In this document: positions 7,030 through 13,292 of the stretch, piece after piece
Layout of the letters: each line of letters begins with the position of its first letter
How positions within the stretch are numbered: the stretch's first letter is position 1
Assembly: GCA_035352715.1 (NCBI GenBank)
Contig: DAOPYE010000049.1
Span: 1-19,265, forward strand
Length of the DNA stretch: 19,265 nt
Source of the DNA: DAOPYE01 sp035352715
GTDB lineage: Bacteria; Acidobacteriota; Holophagae; Holophagales; Holophagaceae
Direction: 5' to 3'
The notes under the pieces: generated by a model
The model's input: the letters and a program-made list of their open reading frames with translations, nothing else
What the model was told of the DNA's origin: nothing
Database searches by the model: none
Position numbers and translations under genes: made by a program

Positions 7030-7389
7030 ATGACCCAGCTCAAAGATCTGCTCAGCGACTTCATGAAGGTGGAAGGGACCCGCGTGGCGGTGGTCGTGGA
7101 CTGGGATGGCTTCGTCATCGATGGCGTGGCCAAGGATTCGGAATTCGGGCTGGATGCCATCGGAGCGGTGATTTCCACCAGCTTGGGTTCCACCCAGGTG
7201 ATTGGCCGCGAGCTTCAGGTGGGCAACGTCAATCTTGCCATGCTGGAATTCGAACGGGGCACGGTGCTGGTGCGGGTGCTTGGGCAGCAGGGCATCCTGG
7301 CCCTGCTGGTGGATCCAGAAGCCACGCTGGGGCTCATGCGCCATCAGATCCGCAAGATCGCCCCGGCCCTGGAAGCCTTCTTGGCCTAG
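7030..7389 (+). CDS. Roadblock/LC7 domain protein
   Basis: Single-domain protein of 119 residues with the Roadblock/LC7 fold. Members of the family often act as regulators or scaffolds for small GTPases, as MglB does for MglA. Recognisable parts are VAVVVDWDGFVIDG near the N-terminus, AIGAVISTSLGSTQVIGREL in the middle helix and VLVRVLGQQGILALLVD in the last strands. By eye it is about half identical, without gaps, to the last ~112 residues of the response regulator at 11278-12489, so the two are recent paralogues. GGGAG at 7019-7023 precedes the ATG. It is the first gene of the hydrogenase operon, and AGGAGG for the next gene overlaps its stop. No GTPase gene is in the window; the partner is unknown. 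Confidence 0.8.
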   Translation: MTQLKDLLSDFMKVEGTRVAVVVDWDGFVIDGVAKDSEFGLDAIGAVISTSLGSTQVIGRELQVGNVNLAMLEFERGTVLVRVLGQQGILALLVDPEATLGLMRHQIRKIAPALEAFLA

Positions 7390-7399
7390 GAGGCTCCCC

Positions 7400-7903
7400 A
7401 TGGCCACCGTTGAGAAATCCAAAGACCTGGAAACCTTCCAGAAGGTGTCCTACTTCCTGGCCGCGCTGGCGCACGGCGCGGAAAACAACCTGGGGAAGGG
7501 CACCAATTCCATCTGCACCCTGGCGGGCAAGAAGTTCGGGCGCGAAGCGGTGAGCGGCCTCTCGGAGACTTCGGATCCGATCCAGGCCCTGGGCATCCTG
7601 ACCCAGGCCTTGGAGAAAGAGGGCATCTTCTGGGAGATCGAACCCTTCCTCGGCGGCCACGCCGAGCTGATCGAAGAATCCGGCGGCACCAAGAAGATGC
7701 GGCTGGTCTTTCGGACCTGCATGGTCCGGAATGCCCTCTTCGCCTACGCGCATGAACAAAAGCTCTCGCTTTGCCACATGGCCCACGGTGTTTTTGCCGG
7801 GGCGATGGAGAAGGTGCTTCCCGGTTGTTCCGTGGAATTGGAAATCGTTCAGGCCTGCCCCAACGCCTGCCTGAAAGAAATGACCTGGACGGTGAAACCA
7901 TGA
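7400..7903 (+). CDS. Cys-rich V4R-like domain protein of the hydrogenase operon
   Basis: 167 residues, function unknown. The C-terminal half (LCHMAHGVFAGAMEKVLPGC, then VELEIVQACPNAC) resembles the end of V4R-type small-molecule-binding domains: a helix with a GxxAG pattern followed by a strand and a cysteine pair. There are six cysteines, at 39, 107, 125, 143, 153 and 157, and CPNAC could bind metal or a cluster. The whole domain can be aligned by eye with the C-terminal domain of the ferredoxin fusion at 10044-10760 (TLAGKK/SLAGKA, WEIEPF/WEIQPG, LCHMAHGVFAG/LCVLFGAYLAG). It starts after a strong AGGAGG at 7388-7393, and its stop overlaps the small-subunit start (ATGA). The family call is tentative; the reality of the gene is not in doubt. 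Confidence 0.6.
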   Translation: MATVEKSKDLETFQKVSYFLAALAHGAENNLGKGTNSICTLAGKKFGREAVSGLSETSDPIQALGILTQALEKEGIFWEIEPFLGGHAELIEESGGTKKMRLVFRTCMVRNALFAYAHEQKLSLCHMAHGVFAGAMEKVLPGCSVELEIVQACPNACLKEMTWTVKP

Positions 7904-8826
7904 GCGCGAAAGTATCGACCGAATGGCTTTCCGGCTGTTCTGGATGCCATGTGGCCATCGTGGATCTGCACGAAAAGCTGGTGAATCTCGCGGAAGAGGT
8001 CGAGTTCGTGCGAATTCCGGTCCTCATGGATGAAAAGGGCTATCCAAAGGCCGATATCGGGATCGTGGAAGGCGCCATCCGCAGCGTTCATGATCGCGAG
8101 GCGCTGATCAAGCTGCGCGAGAGCGTGAAGACGCTCGTCGCCTTCGGAAGCTGCGCGGTGTTCGGCGGGCCCTCGGGCATCGGTTGGCTGTACGACCGCG
8201 AAAGCGTCCTGAAGGCCGTCTACGACGAGGGCGCTTCCAACGCCGGGGGCGAGCGCCCGGATGCGGATGTCCCGAAACTCGAAGACAGCGTCATCCCCAT
8301 CGATGAAGTGGTGCCCGTCGATTACTACCTGCCGGGCTGTCCGCCCTCGCCCTATTTCATCGCCAGCGCCCTGCGGCTGATGCTCGACGGCCCCCAGGGC
8401 AAGCAGACGCCCTTGGTCTCGGGGACCGTCTGCGGCAAGTGCCAGCGCAAGATGCGCAAGGCGCCGGGCACGCCGCTTCAGAAAGGCGCGATCACCGCGC
8501 CGGACGCAGAGCGCTGTTTCCTGAGCCAGGGCGTGATCTGCATGGGCTCGGTGACGCTGGATCGCTGTCTGGCGCCTTGCCCCAAGAGCGGTGTGGTCTG
8601 CACGGGATGCAACGGGCCCTCGCTTCAGGTGATCAAGGAGCCCCACCTGGATTTGCGAACGGAGATTGCCGGGAAGATGCAGCGCCTGTGCGGCATTCCC
8701 GCTGAAGAGGTCCGCGCCTACATGGAGCGCGACGCTAAGACCTACTACTCGTACGCCATGGCTTCCCCCGTGATGTTCAAGAAGCCCACGGTCGAGCTAC
8801 GCGAGTGGGCCGGCGATAAATCCTGA
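7900..8826 (+). CDS. NiFe hydrogenase small subunit, group 3 (F420-non-reducing/MvhG-like)
   Basis: Electron-transfer subunit of a cytoplasmic NiFe hydrogenase; 308 residues. The proximal 4Fe-4S ligands are Cys13 and Cys16 (WLSGCSGCHVAIVD), Cys85 (GSCAVFGG) and Cys147 (LPGCPPSP). The C-terminal part adds Cys178, 181, 206, 214, 223, 227, 234 and 237, in VCGKCQRKM, CFLSQGVICMG and CPKSGVVCTGCNGP. That is eight cysteines, enough for two more 4Fe-4S clusters. This arrangement is like MvhG/FrhG of methanogens and unlike the shorter HoxY. There is no Tat signal, so it stays in the cytoplasm. The start overlaps the preceding stop (ATGA). An unusual 50-base gap with short tandem repeats separates it from the large-subunit gene. 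Confidence 0.88.
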   Translation: MSAKVSTEWLSGCSGCHVAIVDLHEKLVNLAEEVEFVRIPVLMDEKGYPKADIGIVEGAIRSVHDREALIKLRESVKTLVAFGSCAVFGGPSGIGWLYDRESVLKAVYDEGASNAGGERPDADVPKLEDSVIPIDEVVPVDYYLPGCPPSPYFIASALRLMLDGPQGKQTPLVSGTVCGKCQRKMRKAPGTPLQKGAITAPDAERCFLSQGVICMGSVTLDRCLAPCPKSGVVCTGCNGPSLQVIKEPHLDLRTEIAGKMQRLCGIPAEEVRAYMERDAKTYYSYAMASPVMFKKPTVELREWAGDKS

Positions 8827-8828
8827 AA

Positions 8829-8867
8829 GCAGCGAACCCGAATGCAGCGAATCAAGCAGCGAATCTG
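8829..8867 (+). repeat. Three short tandem repeats between the hydrogenase subunit genes
   Basis: GCAGCGAA occurs three times, at 8829-8836, 8844-8851 and 8856-8863, within units of 15, 12 and 12 bases. They fill most of the 50-base gap between the small- and large-subunit genes. This gap is unusual in an operon whose other junctions overlap or nearly so. The first unit, GCAGCGAACCCG, matches 10 of 12 bases of the tandem repeat found after the nickel transporter gene at 12506-12529 (read on the minus strand). Confidence 0.7.
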
Positions 8868-8876
8868 GGGATTCCC

Positions 8877-10047
8877 ATGACGCGAACCATCACCGTTCAG
8901 CCCGTCACCCGCATCGAAGGCCACGCCAAGATCGTTNNNNNNNNNNNNNNNNNNNNNNNNNNNNNNNNNNNNNNNNNNNNNNNNNNNNNNNNNNNNNNNN
9001 NNNNNNNNNNNNNNNNNNNNNNNNNNNNNNNNNNNNTTCCATCTGCTTCGGGTGAGCCCCGATCTGGTGAAGCAGCTCTTGCGGATCCGCAGCATCGGGC
9101 AGCGGGTGGTGGAGATGGTGGGAGGCCGGGGCGTTCATCCGGTGACGGCCATTCCCGGAGGCATCGCCTCTCGTCCGTCGGATGAGGAGCTGGCCGATCT
9201 GGCGCGCTCGGGGGCAGAGGCTGCCGCGGCGTTGGAGCCGCTGGGCGAATCCTTTCACGCCAAGCTCGCCGTTCTGGATGAAACCCGGTCCACCTCTCTC
9301 GAGGGTTTCTCGGCCCTGGCCCTTTCCGATGGCGGCGCCGTGTCCTTCCTCAAGGGCACCTGGACGGTCGCGGATCGGGAGGGCAAGACGCTGCGGACCT
9401 TCGAGGCCAAGGACTACGCCGATCATCTGGTGGAGCACGTCTCGCCCGGTTCGTACATGAAAGCCGTGCGGCTGAAGGGCGCGCCGGATTCCTCGTTCTT
9501 CGTGGGGCCTTTGGCACGCCTGCACCTCAACGCGCGCATGGGCACTCCGAAGGCTGATGCCTGGCTTGAAGCCTTCCGCGCCAAGGCCCCCCGCCTATCG
9601 CCGGTCGATTTCATCGAAGCCCGCATGGTCGAAATGATGTACTGCGCCGAGCGGATTTCCGCCTTGGCGACGAGTGTGGGCAAGGGCCCCATCGCCGTGC
9701 CCTGCCAGCCCAGGGCGGGACGTTTCGTGGGGGCGGTGGAAGCCCCTCGGGGACTGCTGATCCACGACTACACCGCTGATGAAGCCGGCCGGGTGACAAA
9801 GGCCAACATGATCGTGGCGACCCAGAACAACTACGACGCCATCGACGCCTCCCTGCGCTCGGTTGGCCAGATCTACCTGCCCCGGAAGGATGACGAACTT
9901 CTGATGAACCGTCTGGAATTTTCACTGCGCTGCTTCGATCCCTGTCTGGCCTGCGCCACCCACGCCATGGGCCGCATGCCCATGGAGGTGATCTTGCGGC
10001 AGCACGGCCGCGAGGACCGTCACATCTCTCGGAGCGTCCAGCCATGA
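8877..10047 (+). CDS. NiFe hydrogenase large subunit, group 3 type (interrupted by assembly gap)
   Basis: Catalytic subunit that binds the NiFe(CN)2CO centre. Visible are the first 20 residues (MTRTITVQPVTRIEGHAKIV) and the last 336 residues after the gap, from FHLLRVSPDL on. The gap hides the N-terminal CxxC nickel ligands. The C-terminal ligands are present in RCFDPCLACATHAMG (Cys codons at 9943 and 9952, His at 9961). Other family stretches are HPVTAIPGG, VGPLARLHLNARMG and VEAPRGLLIHDY. After the His come 27 residues, a tail for the maturation protease to remove. The two parts lie in different frames across the 100 Ns, which fits a placeholder of arbitrary length, not a mutation. The stop overlaps the next start (ATGA). 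Confidence 0.88.
8937..9036. other. Assembly gap (100 Ns) inside the large-subunit gene
   Basis: Exactly 100 Ns, the usual placeholder for a gap of unknown length. From my memory of related F420-non-reducing hydrogenase subunits, about 90 residues (about 270 bases) should lie between VTRIEGHAKIV and FHLLRVSPDL. The true gap is therefore probably longer than drawn. Confidence 0.95.
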
Positions 10048-10760
10048 TCGCCATCACCATCGACGAACAGGCCTGTGTCGGATGCGCCTTGTGCGTGGAC
10101 GCATGCCCCACCCATGTCTTTGAATTCGATGAAGCCAAGGCGGTGCCCACCCTTGGGCAGATCGCGGAGTGCTTCGGTTGCCTGGCGTGCAGCCAGGAAT
10201 GTCCCGCGGACGCCATCTCGCACGAGGGCGTGTCCCTGGCGAAGGATTTCTACCACGAGCCCGAAGCGCTCGCCCTGGCCGCGCGCGTTTCGGGCCGGGC
10301 GGGAAGCGCGCCGCCGCCTCTGGATGAAGCCGCCCTCAAGCGCGGCCTGGAGGATCTGGGGGTGCGCCTCCTTTCCCTGGGCGCGGTGCTGAAGGAGACG
10401 CTCAGCAACGGCCTGCCCGCGGTGGGTAGCCTTGCGGGCAAGGCGCTCGCGACCCAGCTTCCGCGCTACCAGGTGCCCGCCTCGACCGAGGCCGCGCTGG
10501 AGTTGGCCCGCCAGCAGTTCGCGCCAGCCTGGGAGATCCAGCCCGGATTGAACGGAGATTCGCTGACCGTGAAGCTGCAGGGCTGCTTCATCCGGGATCT
10601 CTGCGCCCGGCATCATCTCGAATTGGGCGGCGAGCTGTGCGTGCTGTTCGGGGCCTACCTCGCGGGCTACCTGAGCAAGACGACCAATCTGCGTCTGCGC
10701 CTGGTCCAGACCCAGCGGGACTGGAAGGGCTGCTCCTACGAGCTGAAGGTCTACGCGTGA
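10044..10760 (+). CDS. 2x[4Fe-4S] ferredoxin fused to a V4R-like domain
   Basis: 238 residues in two domains. Residues 1-60 are a bacterial ferredoxin with two full CxxCxxCxxxCP motifs: Cys11/14/17/21 (CVGCALCVDACP) and Cys43/46/49/53 (CFGCLACSQECP). After a linker rich in Ala and Pro, residues ~105-238 form a domain related to the protein at 7400-7903, ending LCVLFGAYLAGYLS, then RLRLVQTQ and WKGCSYELKV. It has Cys181, 187, 199 and 230. It is likely the direct electron partner of the hydrogenase, since no diaphorase or heterodisulfide reductase genes are present. What the second domain senses or binds is unknown. It overlaps the large-subunit stop (ATGA) and the protease start (GTGA), so it is tightly coupled in the operon. 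Confidence 0.78.
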   Translation: MIAITIDEQACVGCALCVDACPTHVFEFDEAKAVPTLGQIAECFGCLACSQECPADAISHEGVSLAKDFYHEPEALALAARVSGRAGSAPPPLDEAALKRGLEDLGVRLLSLGAVLKETLSNGLPAVGSLAGKALATQLPRYQVPASTEAALELARQQFAPAWEIQPGLNGDSLTVKLQGCFIRDLCARHHLELGGELCVLFGAYLAGYLSKTTNLRLRLVQTQRDWKGCSYELKVYA

Positions 10761-11278
10761 GTCTTGATGCCTGTTCTTCGGCGCGCAAGCCGCTGGCCCT
10801 GGTCGCCGTCGGGAATCCCATCGCGGGCGACGACGGGGCCGGACCCGAGGTCCTGCGCCTGCTTCGCGAGCGATGGGGCGAGGATCCGGACCTGTTGTTC
10901 CTGTTCATGGAAACGGATCTATTTTCCCTGGCCGATCACTTGCACCGGGCCGATCGCTTCATTTTCCTGGATGCCATGGCGGGCGATCAGCCGGGGGCGA
11001 TCCTGCGCTCGGACGCCTACCAGCGGGGCTTTGCGCCCTCGTTCCACCAGGCCGATCTGGGCACGGTGATGCGCAGCCTTCAATCGTTGAACTGGGTGGA
11101 TCCCTTCCCCGCCTGGGAGGCCTGGGGCATCGTCATCGATCCGCCCCAGGAATACCGCAGGGGGCTCAGCAGCCCCATCTCCACCGCCACGCTGGAGCTG
11201 GTCCGCCAGCTCGAGGTCCGCCTGCGGGAACTGGGGCTGGGCTCAAGCGCCCAGGAATGCGGCCGAAAGGTTCCTTGA
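10757..11278 (+). CDS. Hydrogenase maturation protease (HyaD/HycI family)
   Basis: Endopeptidase that removes the C-terminal tail of the hydrogenase large subunit after nickel insertion. From the GTG at 10757 it has 173 residues, normal for the family. The N-terminal signature LVAVGNPIAGDDGAGPEV carries the conserved GN and the Asp of the DDG motif that contacts nickel. FIFLDAMAGDQPG provides the second conserved Asp. A His in SFHQADLG is in about the right place for the third ligand. I chose the GTG because GAAGG at 10745-10749 lies 7 bases before it and because it overlaps the preceding stop (GTGA). Its presence next to a large subunit with a 27-residue tail indicates that this hydrogenase is proteolytically processed, unlike the classical sensory hydrogenases. 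Its stop overlaps the next gene by one base. Confidence 0.85.
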   Translation: MSLDACSSARKPLALVAVGNPIAGDDGAGPEVLRLLRERWGEDPDLLFLFMETDLFSLADHLHRADRFIFLDAMAGDQPGAILRSDAYQRGFAPSFHQADLGTVMRSLQSLNWVDPFPAWEAWGIVIDPPQEYRRGLSSPISTATLELVRQLEVRLRELGLGSSAQECGRKVP

Positions 11279-12489
11279 TGCCTGACGCCTCGCCTTTCAC
11301 GCCCCCATCCGGGGATGGCACCATCCTTTCCCAGATCTGCCGCGTGCTTCTGGTGGATGGCGACGCGGCCATGCTGGGGCAGATCAAGCAGTACCTCGAA
11401 GCCCAGGAATCCCGTTTCCAGGTGGCCACCGCCGATAGCGCCGAAAGCGCCTTCATGAGCCTGGTGGCCTTCACGCCGGACGTGGTGGTGCTCGACACCT
11501 GCCTGCCGGATATGAATGGCATCGAGATCCTGAACCAGATCCAGGACATCCTGCCTCAAGCCCATCTGGTGGTGCTGACGGAGGATGGTTCCGAGGAACT
11601 GCGGGAGGCCGCCCTGCGGGAAGGGGCCGTGCGATTCCTGGAAAAGCCCGTGGAACTCCCGGGGTTCCACCGTCTGCTGTTGGAGCTGGGCTCGCGCCCC
11701 AAGCGCGGCGAGACGGGCATCCTGGAAGGCGGCGCGATGGACATCCTGGATCTCTTCCAGATGATGTACCTCTGCAAGAAAAGCGCTTCCATGCGCTTTG
11801 CCGTGGGACGCAAGCGCGCCACGCTGCGCTTCGAGAGGGGCGAGGCGGTCTACATCGATGATGGCGCGACCCTTGGATCCCAGGCGTTCTTCAATATCGT
11901 CCAGGGCTGGGGATTGGGACGCTTCTGCACGCTGCCGGAGGAATCCATCGCCGATCTGGAGCCCAATAACGGCATCCCCTGCGTGACCCTGCTTCTGGAA
12001 GCGGCTGTCCTGAGGGATCAGGCCGGAAGCGGGACGGATTCCATCATGCTTCCTGTGGAGCCGGTCGCTTTGGTCGAACCTTCGGAGCTGCCCCCGCCTT
12101 CGCCCTCCGCTGTGCCTCCGGCGGGGCCTGATCCCGCCGCCTTGACGGCCCTGCTGCAGGAGTTTGTCACCCTGGATGGGGCCCGCTTGGCTCTGGTCGT
12201 GGATTGGGATGGCTCCATGCTGCAGGGGCGCACCCGGGACCGGAAACTATCCATGGAATCCATCGGGGCGGCCATCTCTTCGAGCCTGGGCTCCACCCAG
12301 GTGCTGGGCCGGGAGCTGCGCGTCGGCGGCGCGAGCCTGGTGTCCCTCGAATACCAGCAGGGCACACTGCTGATCCGGGTGCTGGGCTCGACGGGCATTC
12401 TGGCCATCCTGGCCGATGCCGAAGCCAATCTCGGCCGCCTGCGCGTCCAGCTCAATAAGCGCGCCAGCGCCTTCGAATCGCTCGGCTGA
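11278..12489 (+). CDS. Response regulator with REC, PATAN (DUF4388) and Roadblock/LC7 domains
   Basis: 403 residues in three domains. Residues ~20-138 are a receiver domain with VLLVDGD, the phosphoacceptor Asp73 (VVVLDTCLPDMNG), Thr101 and Lys123 (FLEKPV), so it should be phosphorylated normally. Residues ~144-247 match the PATAN/DUF4388 fold: GILEGGAMDILDLFQMMYL, then ATLRFERGEAVYIDDG and LLLEAAVLRDQ. A Pro-rich linker (265-287) leads to a Roadblock/LC7 domain at 288-403 that is about half identical to the protein at 7030-7389. PATAN regulators are known from type IV pilus and phototaxis control in cyanobacteria. There is no DNA-binding domain, so output is probably through protein contacts. 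It is the last gene of the hydrogenase operon; no cognate histidine kinase is in the window. Confidence 0.8.
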   Translation: MPDASPFTPPSGDGTILSQICRVLLVDGDAAMLGQIKQYLEAQESRFQVATADSAESAFMSLVAFTPDVVVLDTCLPDMNGIEILNQIQDILPQAHLVVLTEDGSEELREAALREGAVRFLEKPVELPGFHRLLLELGSRPKRGETGILEGGAMDILDLFQMMYLCKKSASMRFAVGRKRATLRFERGEAVYIDDGATLGSQAFFNIVQGWGLGRFCTLPEESIADLEPNNGIPCVTLLLEAAVLRDQAGSGTDSIMLPVEPVALVEPSELPPPSPSAVPPAGPDPAALTALLQEFVTLDGARLALVVDWDGSMLQGRTRDRKLSMESIGAAISSSLGSTQVLGRELRVGGASLVSLEYQQGTLLIRVLGSTGILAILADAEANLGRLRVQLNKRASAFESLG

Positions 12490-12505
12490 ATGATGGGGAT
12501 ATTTT

Positions 12506-12529
12506 GGGGTTCGTTGCGGGGTTAGTTGC
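12506..12529 (-). repeat. Tandem 12-bp repeat at the end of the nickel transporter gene
   Basis: On the plus strand GGGGTTCGTTGC (12506-12517) is followed directly by GGGGTTAGTTGC (12518-12529), with one mismatch. On the minus strand the units read GCAACTAACCCC and GCAACGAACCCC; the first one contains the transporter's TAA stop. The convergent response-regulator gene ends at 12489. No hairpin with a T-run is seen between the two convergent genes. Confidence 0.7.
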
Positions 12530-13184
12530 GCGCCAGCAGCCAGAAGGCGACGCACAGATTGCCCACGCCGGAGACGGCGAACAGGCCGCGCCGAAAGGCG
12601 GGTCGCGTACCAAGCCGCGCAGCCACCCATCCTGAGACGCTGCTCAGCAGGGTGAACATGCCCACGATGCCCAGGCCGAAGAGCAGCAGGGCCCCCAGGA
12701 AGGGCCATAGTCCAGATGGGGCGGTATTCCGGGTGAGCGCGCAGAATCCCCGCACGCCCCCCAGACCGAAGAAGGCGCCCAGCCACGCGGCGCTGTGATG
12801 GAAGCGATGACTGCCGGAGGTCTTGCTGGAGACGCCGTGTTCATGGGGATGGCTATGGCTCCATCCCGCGTGCAGATGCGCGTGGCTGTGGCATTGGGCC
12901 TGGCGCCAGCCCAGGGCCGCTGCCAGGTTCCACAGGCCGAGCAGCCCCATGAGCATCCAGGCCAGGCGATCCAGCCAGAGGTATAGCCCATCGCCCAAGA
13001 GCGTCTGCCCCGCTGCCAGTCCCAGCCCGGCCAGCAGGGCCACCGCCAGCATGTGGCTGAAGCCGAAGGCCAAGCCGATCTTCCAGGCGCCCTTGCGTTC
13101 ACCCTCCAGGGAAACGCCGGTGACGACGGCCACATGATCAGGTTCCAGGGCGTGCAGGGCCCCAAGGACAAGCGGAAAGATCAT
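12522..13184 (-). CDS. NicO-type nickel/cobalt transporter
   Basis: Inner-membrane importer (or exporter) of Ni2+/Co2+; 220 residues. The family motif GALHALEPDHV is at residues 8-18 (His11, Asp16, His17), within the first membrane segment. A His-rich cytoplasmic or periplasmic loop at 99-116 holds eight histidines, in HSHAHLHAGWSHSHPHEH. Further hydrophobic segments lie at about 35-60, 70-92, 132-150, 160-184 and 200-218. Its place between the hydrogenase operon and hypAB makes nickel supply for the hydrogenase the natural role. The His-rich loop is also seen in RcnA-type exporters, so transport direction is not certain. It is convergent with the hydrogenase operon and divergent from hypA, with 108 bases between the two starts. 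Confidence 0.82.
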   Translation of the reverse strand: MIFPLVLGALHALEPDHVAVVTGVSLEGERKGAWKIGLAFGFSHMLAVALLAGLGLAAGQTLLGDGLYLWLDRLAWMLMGLLGLWNLAAALGWRQAQCHSHAHLHAGWSHSHPHEHGVSSKTSGSHRFHHSAAWLGAFFGLGGVRGFCALTRNTAPSGLWPFLGALLLFGLGIVGMFTLLSSVSGWVAARLGTRPAFRRGLFAVSGVGNLCVAFWLLARN

Positions 13185-13247
13185 GGGTGGCTCCGAGCTG
13201 GCGGGATGGAATCGTTATTCTCCTGGTCGGATGCTGGTGTTCCTTTC

Positions 13248-13276
13248 TTGAAGACTTGCCGGATCGATCCGATAGA
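13248..13276 (+). promoter_or_regulatory. Possible promoter/operator region before hypA
   Basis: TTGAAG (13248-13253) and GATAGA (13271-13276) are 17 bases apart and match the sigma70 boxes at 4 of 6 and 3 of 6. Between them sits the perfect 10-bp palindrome GGATCGATCC (13261-13270), a place where a regulator could block the promoter. The evidence is weak and the start of transcription would be close to the ribosome binding site. Confidence 0.2.
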
Positions 13277-13292
13277 GCCTTCAGAGGATCCC

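Noticed and set aside
6861..7553. Open frame of 230 codons that starts in the leader and runs over the roadblock and V4R-like genes
   Set aside because: It is out of frame with both real genes, has no family resemblance and is Arg/Gly/Pro-rich like other shadow frames.
8877..10047. Frame change in the hydrogenase large subunit read as a pseudogene
   Set aside because: The change coincides with a 100-N placeholder of arbitrary length, and both flanks are well conserved, so a real frameshift is not needed.
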